DNA of 64,000 nt. It comes from Acidobacteriota bacterium. Its GTDB lineage: Bacteria > Acidobacteriota > Terriglobia > Terriglobales > Acidobacteriaceae. The notes beneath the pieces were generated by a model, which did no database searches, had not been told where the DNA came from, and worked only from the letters and a program-made list of their open reading frames with translations. Shown in pieces: positions 49,212 through 57,791 of this stretch. The DNA is taken from positions 16,679-80,678 of the forward strand of contig JAJYSV010000012.1 in NCBI GenBank assembly GCA_021793405.1. Reading direction: 5' to 3'. Position 1 is the first letter of the stretch; the number at the start of each line of letters is the position of its first letter. A program made the position numbers and the translations under genes.

Positions 49212-49685
49212 ATGGAAGCAGCGAAAGTCATCGCGGCGGCCATCGATCGCGACGAGAAAACTGTCTTCAGGATCATCGAAGACTATGAACCGGCAAGCCA
49301 GTTATCCCCAATCACCCTTGAGGCCGTGCTGGAGCAGAACATCGATCCGGCAGCCGCCAAGCATGCCAGGGTTGTCGAGAATCTGCTCCGGATACCGAGC
49401 CGAAGAAGCAAGAAAGCCTCAGCCGTCGTTGCCGGAGCTTTCAAAACGCACATGCTGCAAAAGACAAAGAAAGCATCGGTCAAGCCGGACCTGGAGGCAT
49501 TCGCCGAGCGAATTGTGAAGCAGTTTGAAGACCGGTACCGAGCTGCCGCACCCCAGCAGAGGGATGCAGAGATAAAGTACATTCTCGAGCCGCTAGTCAA
49601 CACGCTACGGACCCCGATCCGCGAACTGCGGCAATTCGGCCGTCCAACCCTGGTACCGAAGCCGCCGAAGCAAGGGGCAGCGTGA
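49212..49685 (+). CDS. Hypothetical protein of degraded integrated element, probably 5'-truncated
   Basis: 157 residues if started at the ATG at 49212; the frame is open from 48825, and the stretch just upstream (RSDRALSTYRHSRYDLGRAL from about 49110) looks like part of the same protein, so the true N-terminus may be lost. Charged, helical (EAAKVIAAAIDRDEKTVFRI, then EKTVFRIIEDYE), with a Lys-rich middle; no membrane segment and no family recognised. Its stop overlaps the start of the DUF5131-like gene by four bases (GTGA), suggesting they moved together. Confidence 0.5.
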   Translation: MEAAKVIAAAIDRDEKTVFRIIEDYEPASQLSPITLEAVLEQNIDPAAAKHARVVENLLRIPSRRSKKASAVVAGAFKTHMLQKTKKASVKPDLEAFAERIVKQFEDRYRAAAPQQRDAEIKYILEPLVNTLRTPIRELRQFGRPTLVPKPPKQGAA

Positions 49686-49990
49686 GCCCGGATTCCTCCG
49701 GCATCTCGTGGACCGATGGAACGCTCGACAGCCTGTACGGTTGCGCCGAGTGCTCTGTCGGCTACCGGCTGTGCTATGCCGTGGACCGGGTCTACCGGCA
49801 TTCGTGCAATCCGAAACTCAGCGGCGACCGGCGCTTTGATGGCTTGGTAGAGAAGAGAATGGACGCTTCACGGGCAAACTGTTCTTCGATCCGCGGCACT
49901 TATATGCAGTACTGAAAGACCGGAATCCGAAAAGGATCTTGTTCAATGAATTCGCGATCTCCTGCACGATGCCCTGCCGATTTAGCTGCT
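49682..49990 (+). pseudogene. Truncated, frameshifted phage Gp37/Gp68-like (DUF5131) gene
   Basis: Starts at GTG with GISWTDGTLDSLYGCAECS, then LCYA and a tyrosine/arginine-rich stretch, the opening of DUF5131 proteins, which carry a cysteine motif near the N-terminus. At about 49865 the match moves to another frame: GRFTGKLFFDPRHLYAVLKD, then NPKRILFNEF. The rest of the family's roughly 250 residues is missing. Such proteins are common on phages and integrated elements; the biochemical role is unknown. Confidence 0.65.
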
Positions 49991-50026
49991 TCTCAAACAC
50001 GTCCGGGTTTGTTTTAGGGCAGTCCG

Positions 50027-51142
50027 TTAATTTGGACCGCGATGGTCTTGATGAGGCTGCGGCGCAGGTCGAGATTGCTGGCGCTGCTGCACCGTGCGGT
50101 TCTGCTGCTGCACTGTGCGATTCTGCTGCACGGGGCCTGCACCTCTCAAAGGACGAAGGCCGGTTGGACGAGTGGCTGGAGCTTTGCGACCGCCGTTGAC
50201 GGGCTGCGTCCAGGCTGCTTGTGCCGGCTTTCCCTTGTTGACGTTGGCAAACTGGGCACGATTCCGCTGCGACTGCTGCACCAGTTGACGCTGCGCCGGG
50301 AGCGCTCCGTAACGCTGTGCGCGACTTGCTGTCATTTGCGATTGAGTAGGCCGAGCATTCAGACCGCCACGCCCGCCGTTATAGCTGATGCGGCTGCGAT
50401 TGTTGAATCTGACATTGCGCGCGTAGACATTACGGATGCCGCGACCGATCCGGTTAACGGAACGGTTGTAATAGAAAGCGCCTCGGTTCCAGTAGCCGCC
50501 GTCGTAGCCAATGCCGAAGTAGCCGAACCCATAGTTGATGCCGCCATAAAAACCGATGTTCGGCCCCCAGTATCCGCTGTACCAGAGATAACGGCCGCCC
50601 CAGAATCCCCAATAGCCCGGGGTCCAGAGTGCGCCGATATAAGGAGCAAGCACCCAGGCCCCGGGCACCCAGTAGTACCCTATCGCAGGACTGAAGTACC
50701 AGTAACCGGGGGTCCAGATGTAGTTGGCGCCGGGGCAGTACGGCTGCTCATACTCCGGTATCGGCGGCGGTGGCTCGGGAGCATAGAGGGGCTGCTGATC
50801 TCCGTTGTCGTTATAATTGCCCTGGTCATACCCACTCTGATCGTACCCAGCCTGATCGGGCGGGGGCGGAGGTTCATTCTGGCTGTACTCCGCTGGCGCG
50901 GCCGGCGGCGCGTAGGACTGGTTCGACGAAGCGGAACTTTGGGATTGCGCGGCGACGGGCACTGCACCATAGTCGTACGCGGGAGTTGCTCCACGAGTAA
51001 GCACCAGGTTCGCGGCTGCATGACCACCTGAATCCGGAGCCTGCGTAGCCGTTTGAGCTTGAATTCCAAGGCAAACAGCAAGACACAAAAACAGTGCCAG
51101 CGATAGCGTTGTTCCAAGGCATGACTTTTTGAACGTGCTCAT
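50027..51142 (-). CDS. YXWGXW-type aromatic repeat protein, exported
   Basis: 371 residues from the ATG at 51142, which has GGAGAGG just upstream (an ATG at 51163 is in frame but less likely). Signal peptide (LALFLCLAVCLGIQAQ), a Pro/Gln/Tyr-rich linker with repeated YDQSGYDQG, then a Tyr/Trp/Gly repeat zone (YIWTPGYWYFSP, YYWVPGAWVLAP, ALWTPGYWGFWGG, YLWYSGYWGP). It ends in a basic Asn/Arg/Gln-rich tail with NRTVQQ repeats. Related YXWGXW-repeat proteins are surface-located with no known activity. A long plus-strand frame opposite is a shadow of the repeats. Confidence 0.8.
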   Translation of the reverse strand: MSTFKKSCLGTTLSLALFLCLAVCLGIQAQTATQAPDSGGHAAANLVLTRGATPAYDYGAVPVAAQSQSSASSNQSYAPPAAPAEYSQNEPPPPPDQAGYDQSGYDQGNYNDNGDQQPLYAPEPPPPIPEYEQPYCPGANYIWTPGYWYFSPAIGYYWVPGAWVLAPYIGALWTPGYWGFWGGRYLWYSGYWGPNIGFYGGINYGFGYFGIGYDGGYWNRGAFYYNRSVNRIGRGIRNVYARNVRFNNRSRISYNGGRGGLNARPTQSQMTASRAQRYGALPAQRQLVQQSQRNRAQFANVNKGKPAQAAWTQPVNGGRKAPATRPTGLRPLRGAGPVQQNRTVQQQNRTVQQRQQSRPAPQPHQDHRGPN

Positions 51143-51352
51143 AGGAAATACCTCTCCGGGCACTAGGATGCAGATTTCGTGCCTTTCGCCACTTCTATTT
51201 CAAACACATTTCTTTCAAGCCCGGAGTTGTGATCGTGTGCACAGGGTAGGATTTGCGACCAGCAAGCTCGAATTTGTCAGGGCAACGGAGGCACAGTAGA
51301 TTGATAGACGCCCAATCCGTTCGCTTGTGTATGACGTGAATAAGGAGATGAC

Positions 51353-54058
51353 ATGTTTCGACTGCCCCTATTTCCAGGAATTCGGCTGCGACTGAACGTC
51401 TGGCTTTCTGCGTGGCTTGTGGGATTCAGCACGCTGTTTTTGATGGCATCCGGAAGCTTCGCGCAATCCACCGCCAGCAATGCGCCGGCCCCGTATCTGA
51501 ATTCTTCACTCCCCATTCAGCAACGCGTGGACGACCTGGTGTCTCGCATGACGCCGGAAGAAAAAGTTTCGCAGATGCAAAATCATGCCGCGGCAATTCC
51601 GCGGCTGGGCATTGCCGAGTACGACTGGTGGAGCGAGGCTCTGCACGGCGTTGCGCGTTCCGGCTATGCAACCGTGTTCCCCCAGGCCATCGGCATGGCG
51701 GCCACATGGGACGCGCCACTGATCCACGAAGAGGGTCATGTGATTGGGATCGAGGCGCGCGGGAGATATAACTCTGCCGTACGAGAGGACAATCATTCCA
51801 TTTACTTTGGAATGGATTTCTGGGCGCCGAATGTGAATATCTTTCGGGATCCACGCTGGGGACGCGGTCAGGAAACCTATGGCGAAGACCCGTTTCTGGC
51901 CGGGCAGTTGGGGACGCAATTTGTCGAAGGATTGCAGGGAAACAATCCGACGTATTATCTGGCGATCGCCACTCCGAAACACTTCGATGTCCACAGTGGT
52001 CCGGAGCCCTTGCGCCACAAATTCAACGTCGACGTGTCGCCGCATGATTTGGAAGATACCTACCTGCCGGCCTTTCGCGCCACCATCGTCGAAGGCCATG
52101 CCGACTCAATCATGTGCGCCTATAGCGCAGTGGATGGGGTTCCCGCATGCGCGAGCAAGATGCTGTTGCAAAAAGTTTTGCGCGGCGATTGGAACTTTGG
52201 CGGTTACGTGGTCTCCGACTGCGGAGCGGTCGGCAACATTGCAACCGGCCATAAGTATGCGCCGAGTGTCGAGCAGGCCGCGGTAGATGCGGTGCGTGCG
52301 GGAACCGACCTGAGCTGCGGCGAGGAATATTCCACGCTGGTGCAAGCCGTGCGCGATGGACTCATCCAGGAAAGCGAGATTGACACGGCGGTGAAACGGC
52401 TGATGACGGCGCGAATCCGGATGGGAATTCTTGCTCCTGCGAAAGACCAGCCACTGCAATCTCTCGACCGCTCGATTGTCTACTCCCCGGAGCATGCCAG
52501 CCTGGATCTGCGCGCCGCCGAAGAGTCGATGGTGCTGCTGAAAAACGATGGTGTGCTGCCGCTGCGTGGCCGGATCAAGACGATCGCCGTGATCGGGCCC
52601 AATGCGGTCTCCCTGTCGGCGTTGGAAGGCAACTACAACGGCACGCCGATCGACCCGGAGACGCCGGTGGCTGCATTCAAGAGACTGGAGAAAGAGAAGC
52701 GCTTGCGCGTGCTGGATGTTCAAGGCGCGCCGTACGTAGAGCAATTATCTTTACCGGTTCCGCCGGATGTGTTCCACACTGCCGACGGAGCTGAAGGACT
52801 GCAGGCGAAATTTTTCCGTATTGCGAATTTTTCAGGGGCGAGCGTGACCAAAGCATCGGAAAACATTGACACCGACTGGGATGCGGCGAGCCCGATTCCC
52901 GATCAAATTCCACGCGACGCATTTTCTGTTCGCTGGAGTGGAACCTTTACGCCGCCGGCAGCCGGGGACTACAGGTTTCAGGTGAAAGTGAACAAATGCC
53001 GTCACTGCATCGATGTGGAAGAGTACACCGTTTGGTTCGACGGGAAGCAAGTCGCATCCAATGCAACGCAGAACACACAAAACACTGGCGAATTCCATGT
53101 AACCTTCGCCGATACAAAGCCGCACGCCTTCCGCCTGGACTACGTGCATCAGTCGCCTCTATTTAATGCGGGTGTCAGTTTCGACTGGTGGCCGCCAGTC
53201 GAAGTGCTGCGCCAACAGGCGGTCGCGGCTGCAAAGCAAGCCGACGTAGTGATCGCATTTGTTGGGATTTCTCCGCGTCTCGAAGGCGAAGAGATGCCAA
53301 TCCACATCCCTGGATTCGACGGCGGCGATCGCACGGCGATTGACCTGCCGGATGTGCAGCAGCAGATGCTGCAGGCTGTGGCCGCCACTGGCAAGCCGCT
53401 GGTTGCGGTGCTGATGAACGGCTCGGCTCTCGCGGTGAACTGGTCCCAGCAACATGCCAACGCAATTCTCGAAGCGTGGTATCCGGGCGCACGCGGCGGC
53501 GAGGCAATCGTGAATACCTTGCTCGGCAAATACAATCCCGCGGGAAGGCTGCCGGTCACTTTTTATACTTCGACGCAGCAACTGCCTCCGTTTAAAGATT
53601 ATTCGATGGCGGACCGCACCTATCGCTATTTCCACGGCACACCACTGTATGGATTTGGATATGGGTTGAGCTACTCGAAGTTCAAGTTCAAGAATCTGCA
53701 TGTATCGACGACGAATCTGCGGGCTGGCGATCCGCTGACCGTGGATGCCGACATGACGAATACTTCTCAGATTGCGGGCGATGAAGTGGCTGAACTCTAC
53801 ATGAGCTATCCTCCGTCAAAGACCGCTCCCATTCATACACTGGTGGGTTTTTCCCGCGTGCGTATCGCCGCCGGGGCAACGCAGCGGGTGCACTTTACAC
53901 TGGCTGCCCGCGCATGGAGCGAGGTGCTGGCCGATGGCGAGCGTGCGATTCTGCCGGGAAGATACACGCTATTTGTGGGAGGAAGCCAGCCGGGAGTGAA
54001 TGCAGTCGGAGTTTCGGCAGAAGTGACGATCGAGGGCAACAAGATGCTTCCGCAATGA
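51353..54058 (+). CDS. Secreted GH3 beta-glycosidase with PA14 insertion (beta-xylosidase/glucosidase type)
   Basis: 901 residues. Signal region LSAWLVGFSTLFLMASGSFA, mature start QSTAS. GH3 N-domain with YDWWSEALHGVA (seen in beta-xylosidase-like members), NIFRDPRWGRGQETYGEDP, and nucleophile Asp289 in VVSDCGAVGN. A PA14 carbohydrate-binding domain (about 480-605: GLQAKFFR to GKQVASN) interrupts the second alpha/beta domain, as in several beta-glucosidases. A C-terminal fibronectin-like domain follows (FGYGLSYS, DEVAELYMSY). It should release sugar from beta-linked oligosaccharides outside the cell. No enzyme of the same pathway is adjacent. Confidence 0.93.
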   Translation: MFRLPLFPGIRLRLNVWLSAWLVGFSTLFLMASGSFAQSTASNAPAPYLNSSLPIQQRVDDLVSRMTPEEKVSQMQNHAAAIPRLGIAEYDWWSEALHGVARSGYATVFPQAIGMAATWDAPLIHEEGHVIGIEARGRYNSAVREDNHSIYFGMDFWAPNVNIFRDPRWGRGQETYGEDPFLAGQLGTQFVEGLQGNNPTYYLAIATPKHFDVHSGPEPLRHKFNVDVSPHDLEDTYLPAFRATIVEGHADSIMCAYSAVDGVPACASKMLLQKVLRGDWNFGGYVVSDCGAVGNIATGHKYAPSVEQAAVDAVRAGTDLSCGEEYSTLVQAVRDGLIQESEIDTAVKRLMTARIRMGILAPAKDQPLQSLDRSIVYSPEHASLDLRAAEESMVLLKNDGVLPLRGRIKTIAVIGPNAVSLSALEGNYNGTPIDPETPVAAFKRLEKEKRLRVLDVQGAPYVEQLSLPVPPDVFHTADGAEGLQAKFFRIANFSGASVTKASENIDTDWDAASPIPDQIPRDAFSVRWSGTFTPPAAGDYRFQVKVNKCRHCIDVEEYTVWFDGKQVASNATQNTQNTGEFHVTFADTKPHAFRLDYVHQSPLFNAGVSFDWWPPVEVLRQQAVAAAKQADVVIAFVGISPRLEGEEMPIHIPGFDGGDRTAIDLPDVQQQMLQAVAATGKPLVAVLMNGSALAVNWSQQHANAILEAWYPGARGGEAIVNTLLGKYNPAGRLPVTFYTSTQQLPPFKDYSMADRTYRYFHGTPLYGFGYGLSYSKFKFKNLHVSTTNLRAGDPLTVDADMTNTSQIAGDEVAELYMSYPPSKTAPIHTLVGFSRVRIAAGATQRVHFTLAARAWSEVLADGERAILPGRYTLFVGGSQPGVNAVGVSAEVTIEGNKMLPQ

Positions 54059-54128
54059 CGCACCGCGAGTCGTTCGGGCGGCCATTTGGTTCCACTGCGT
54101 GATTGCAAGTGTGAAGGTGCGCTGCAGA

Positions 54129-54878
54129 CTACAGCGCGCTGGCGATTTCTTCCAGGATGGCTAGCGCGGCCTGAGCGGGATCGCCTGCCCTGGTAATTGG
54201 CCTGCCGACGACGAGATTGCTGGCGCCGTCGCGAATTGCAACTGATGGAGTTGCAATTCGTTTCTGATCGCCAATTTCCGCGCCGGCCGGGCGAATGCCG
54301 GGAACAACCAACTGCGGGTCCGGGCCGAGTTCCTGACGCAGCAGCCGAACTTCTTCCGCAGAGCAGACGAGACCGTGGACACCGCTGACCGTGGCCATGC
54401 GAGCGAGTCGGAGGACTTGATCCGCAGGAGAAGCATCGATGCCGGTTGCCGCGAGTTGGGCTCGATCCATGCTGGTTAACACGGTCACGGCAAGCAGGTG
54501 CGGGGCGTTGCGCGATGCAGCCGCAGCTTCCGCAGCCGCGCTGAGCATCGCGGGGCCGCCAGCGGCGTGGATGGTGAGGAGCGATGCGCCCATCGAGGCT
54601 GCGGAACGAACCGCGCCCGCGACGGTGTTGGGGATGTCATGAAATTTCAGATCGAGGAAAACGGAGAAGCCCTGTGCCCGAAGTTCCTCGACGATGGCGT
54701 TGCCAGCCGCGAGATACAACTCCAGGCCGACCTTTACCCAGAGACAAATTCCTCGTAGTTGTGCGGCCAGTTCTCGTGCTTGTGCCGCCGAGGAAACATC
54801 GAGCGCAACGATCAAACGATCTTGAGCGAGACGATCTTTTGCCGCAGAATTGGTTCGCTCTCTGGAGTTGTCTTTCAT
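54129..54878 (-). CDS. pyrF: Orotidine 5'-phosphate decarboxylase
   Basis: 249 residues with IVALDVSS, the catalytic FLDLKFHDIPNT (Asp-Lys-x-x-Asp) and PGIRPAGAE. It decarboxylates OMP to UMP in pyrimidine synthesis. The start overlaps the gatA stop by four bases, so it is coupled to gatA. Confidence 0.97.
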   Translation of the reverse strand: MKDNSRERTNSAAKDRLAQDRLIVALDVSSAAQARELAAQLRGICLWVKVGLELYLAAGNAIVEELRAQGFSVFLDLKFHDIPNTVAGAVRSAASMGASLLTIHAAGGPAMLSAAAEAAAASRNAPHLLAVTVLTSMDRAQLAATGIDASPADQVLRLARMATVSGVHGLVCSAEEVRLLRQELGPDPQLVVPGIRPAGAEIGDQKRIATPSVAIRDGASNLVVGRPITRAGDPAQAALAILEEIASAL

Positions 54879-56344
54879 CGTTGCGATTGCTCCACGGTGT
54901 GGGCGAGGCGGAGGACGGTGGCTTCGTCGAAATGCTTGCCGAGAATTTGCGCGCCGATCGGCAAGCCAGCCGACGAGTTGCCGCTGGGAACGGAGATGCC
55001 GCAGATCCCTGCAAGATTGGCGGTGACGGTATAGATGTCGGCCAGATACATGGCCAGCGGGTCGTCAGTCTTTTCTCCCAGGCGAAAGGCGGGCGTGGGA
55101 GCGGTCGGAGTGAGGATGGCATCGACATGAGTGAACGCATGCAGGAAGTCGCGGGTCAGTAGCGTGCGCACCTGCTGCGCCTTGCGATAATAAGCATCGT
55201 AATATCCGGCGCTCAACACGTAAGTGCCGAGCAGAATGCGGCGTTTGACTTCCTTACCAAATCCCTGGTCGCGGGTTTTGCGGTACATGCTGCCGAGCGA
55301 GGCTGCATCGGCTGCGCGCAAGCCGTACCGCACACCGTCGAAACGCGCGAGGTTCGAGCTGGCCTCCGCCGTCGCGAGCACATAATAGGTGGCCACTGCG
55401 TAGCGGGTGTGCGGCAGGGAAACCTTATGCAGCGTGCAACCGGCGGCGCGGAGCGCGTCGGCGGTCTTCTCGACAGCAGCGCGAACCTCTGGATCTAGGC
55501 CCTCAGCGAAGTACTCGTCGGGAATGCCAATGCGAAGGCCTTTCGCCGGCGCTTCGAGAGCGGCGGCATAATCCGGGACTGGCTGTTGTGCGCTGGTCGC
55601 GTCCATGGGATCCGGACCCGCCAGCACACCGAGCAGAATGGCCGCATCTTCGACGGTGTGAGCGAAGGGACCGACGCGGTCGAGCGAAGATGCAAAGGCA
55701 ATCAGGCCGTAGCGCGAGACACGGCCGTAAGTTGGCAGCAGGCCGACCACGCCGCAGAAGGATGCGGGCTGACGAATGGAGCCGCCGGTGTCCGTACCGA
55801 GCGTGGCAACGGCCATGTTGGCGGCAACGGCAGCCGCCGAACCGCCGCTGGAGCCACCGGGGACGCGGTCGAGCGCACGCGGATTGTGTACGGGGCCGTA
55901 GGCGGAATTTTCGTTGGAGGAGCCCATGGCAAATTCGTCGCAGTTCAATTTGCCAAGCAGCACCGCGCCTGCGGCATCCAGTCGCGCGACCGCAGTGGCA
56001 TCGTAGGGTGGGCGATAGCCTTCTAGAATTTTCGAACCTGCCGTAGCGGGCGCACCCTGCATGACCAGCACATCCTTGATGCCGATGGGCACACCGGCCA
56101 AACGGGGCAACGCTTCGCCGCGCTTGGCCATATCGTCGATGCGCGCGGCCTGCTCCATGGCGCGTTCGCGGCTTAGTGCGAGCCATGCGTGGACCTTCGG
56201 ATCCTCAGCGGAAATGGTCTGATAATACGATTCGGCCAGGGCGACTGCATTCGTTTCGCCGCTCGCAATCGCCAGACGGGCGGCCCGGATGGTGAGCGGA
56301 GCGACCTGAGGGGCCGTGATGGAATCGGACTTCAATTCTGCCAT
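54875..56344 (-). CDS. gatA: Aspartyl/glutamyl-tRNA amidotransferase subunit A
   Basis: 489 residues of the amidase-signature family. The catalytic Lys90 in GVPIGIKDVL, and the Ser-cisSer-Lys segment GSSGGSAAAVAAN with TLGTDTGGSIRQPA, are present. With GatB and GatC it converts misacylated Glu-tRNA(Gln) or Asp-tRNA(Asn) to the correct aminoacyl-tRNA, using ammonia from glutamine. gatC precedes it with a 66-base gap. No gatB is in the window. Confidence 0.97.
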   Translation of the reverse strand: MAELKSDSITAPQVAPLTIRAARLAIASGETNAVALAESYYQTISAEDPKVHAWLALSRERAMEQAARIDDMAKRGEALPRLAGVPIGIKDVLVMQGAPATAGSKILEGYRPPYDATAVARLDAAGAVLLGKLNCDEFAMGSSNENSAYGPVHNPRALDRVPGGSSGGSAAAVAANMAVATLGTDTGGSIRQPASFCGVVGLLPTYGRVSRYGLIAFASSLDRVGPFAHTVEDAAILLGVLAGPDPMDATSAQQPVPDYAAALEAPAKGLRIGIPDEYFAEGLDPEVRAAVEKTADALRAAGCTLHKVSLPHTRYAVATYYVLATAEASSNLARFDGVRYGLRAADAASLGSMYRKTRDQGFGKEVKRRILLGTYVLSAGYYDAYYRKAQQVRTLLTRDFLHAFTHVDAILTPTAPTPAFRLGEKTDDPLAMYLADIYTVTANLAGICGISVPSGNSSAGLPIGAQILGKHFDEATVLRLAHTVEQSQR

Positions 56345-56410
56345 GCTTTTCCCTTACGAAACCGTGTCAGTTACAAATAAACCCGATATGCAGCGACTCA
56401 CAGACGGTTC

Positions 56411-56821
56411 TCAACGTTCTATCACCTTGGGGACTTTGAAGTACGTTCCGTCTGTTTCTGGCGCAGCGGCCATGGCGCGACTGCGATCGAGCGAAGCGCG
56501 AGGCGTATCGTCGCGCAGCACGTTACCAGATGGCGCAGCGCCATCCTCGCTGTTGGGATTTGCATTCCCGCCCCCGCTGCCAGATGCAGCACTCATGATT
56601 TCCTTGACCTGCGTCATCGCTGGAACGTCTCGGGTGTCGAGTTCATTCAACTGCGCAACGTGACCGAGAATGGCATTCAAATCGCGCAGCATCTCCTGCT
56701 GTTCGTCGAGAGTCAATTCCAATTGCGCCAGTTCGGCGACGCGTAGAACCTGCTCCAGCGGCACTGGCTCCAGCGACGTGAGATGGGCGGATGGATTCGC
56801 ATTCTGAATGTTGGAGTGCAT
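56411..56821 (-). CDS. gatC: Aspartyl/glutamyl-tRNA amidotransferase subunit C
   Basis: 136 residues, longer than the usual 95-100 because of an N-terminal extension and an insert rich in Ser/Gly/Asn near 88-105. Family blocks: VLRVAELAQLELT, LNAILGHVAQLNELDT, and the C-terminal RDDTPRAS. It stabilises the GatA/GatB complex. First gene of gatC-gatA-pyrF. Confidence 0.93.
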   Translation of the reverse strand: MHSNIQNANPSAHLTSLEPVPLEQVLRVAELAQLELTLDEQQEMLRDLNAILGHVAQLNELDTRDVPAMTQVKEIMSAASGSGGGNANPNSEDGAAPSGNVLRDDTPRASLDRSRAMAAAPETDGTYFKVPKVIER

Positions 56822-57258
56822 TCTTTTTCTCGATCCTTATTTGTAGAATGAGATGCTTTAGCCAGTATAGCGAGAACCTCGTGGAACACTGCTGGGAGCA
56901 TGATTTCGCCGATGCACCGGCGAGAAAAGCGGTAGAATCTGTCTACCTTCCCGCCGCATGGAGAGCTCGCGTTCAAGCTGGTTCCATGGATATCGAGCGG
57001 AGAAAAAGCGGCGAAAAACAGCCAATTTCCTAAGAAAGCTGATAAAGCCTGAAGAAAACCTGTGGAAATGAGCTGTTTTCCATTGACAAATCCTGCGGAA
57101 AGCCGCAAGGTAAACGGCGGAAGGGTTTCTTAAGACCCGCATCAATGCTGTCGATCTTTGCATTCTGTGCGAAGCTGGACGGGTGACGATGAGGTCGGCG
57201 GAAGTCAAACAAACATGCAGTGGCAGACCCACTGCTGTAATCAGGAGGAAGACAAACT
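56822..57258. other. 437-base intergenic region between gatC and the HU-like gene
   Basis: Divergent promoters for the gatC operon and the HU-like gene must lie here. TTGACA occurs at 57083-57088, but no good -10 box follows at 17-18 bases. A short GC-rich hairpin TGCGG-AAAG-CCGCA lies at 57094-57107 without a T-run. The 5'-leader hairpin at 57217-57235 is listed separately. Confidence 0.5.
57217..57235 (+). promoter_or_regulatory. Hairpin GCAGTGG/CCACTGC in the HU-like gene leader
   Basis: Seven perfect base pairs (57217-57223 with 57229-57235) enclose a five-base loop CAGAC, ending 14 bases before the AGGAGG of the ribosome binding site. It may be an operator or a folded leader element. 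Not confirmed. Confidence 0.4.
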
Positions 57259-57555
57259 ATGGCAGCAGGTATGACCAAAACGGCACTCGTTCGGCATCTG
57301 GCCGAGAAGCTCGAATTGACCAACAAGCAGGTAGCAGGCTTTCTGGATATGCTGGCGGAAACCGCAGTGAAAGAAACCAAGAAAGTGGGCGTCTTTGTCA
57401 TTCCCGGACTGGGCCGTCTGGTGAAGGCGGAACGGAAAGCCCGCATGGGCCGCAATCCGCAGACTGGAGAAGCCATCAAAATCAAGGCCAAGACCGTGGT
57501 CAAGTTCCGCGTGGCCAAAGCCGCCAAGGATGCGATTGCACCGGTACGGAAGTAA
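57259..57555 (+). CDS. HU/IHF-family DNA-binding protein
   Basis: 98 residues with AGGAGGAAG as ribosome binding site. The start MTKTALVRHLAEKLELTNKQ and the GRNPQTGEAIKIKAKTVVKF arm are those of HU/IHF-type proteins, which bend DNA as dimers. The middle (ETKKVGVFVIPGLGRLVKAE) is slightly changed from standard HU (F-x-G-F-G-x-F becoming IPGLGRL). It is likely an abundant nucleoid protein. Confidence 0.92.
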   Translation: MAAGMTKTALVRHLAEKLELTNKQVAGFLDMLAETAVKETKKVGVFVIPGLGRLVKAERKARMGRNPQTGEAIKIKAKTVVKFRVAKAAKDAIAPVRK

Positions 57556-57791
57556 CGACCGGGAGTGCAGGACTCAGAGCAAACCGCAGTCAAGCGGCAA
57601 CGATATATGACAGCCGACGCTGCCGGGGTGCAGGGTACAGTTCAAGACTGGCCCTGCGCCCGATTGCTTCCAGGCGGAAAGTTTGCGACGTGAGCGACGT
57701 CGATAGATTCGATTTCCTTGCTGGCAGAGTGATGTTTCCTACTCACGTTGCCGTCTCCCGAGCTTCCTTCAGCCAGGTATGAAGTTCCCTC

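Noticed and set aside
48754..50030. Search for an attachment-site direct repeat of the tRNA 3' end
   Set aside because: No copy of the T-arm and acceptor sequence was seen at the far side of the debris, so no att site is claimed.
50042..51031. 329-residue plus-strand frame opposite the YXWGXW protein
   Set aside because: Low-complexity Val/Ala/Pro-rich translation that mirrors the repeats; the minus-strand frame has a signal peptide and ribosome binding site.
57083..57114. Sigma70 promoter for the HU-like gene
   Set aside because: TTGACA is present, but no acceptable -10 box lies 16-19 bases downstream.
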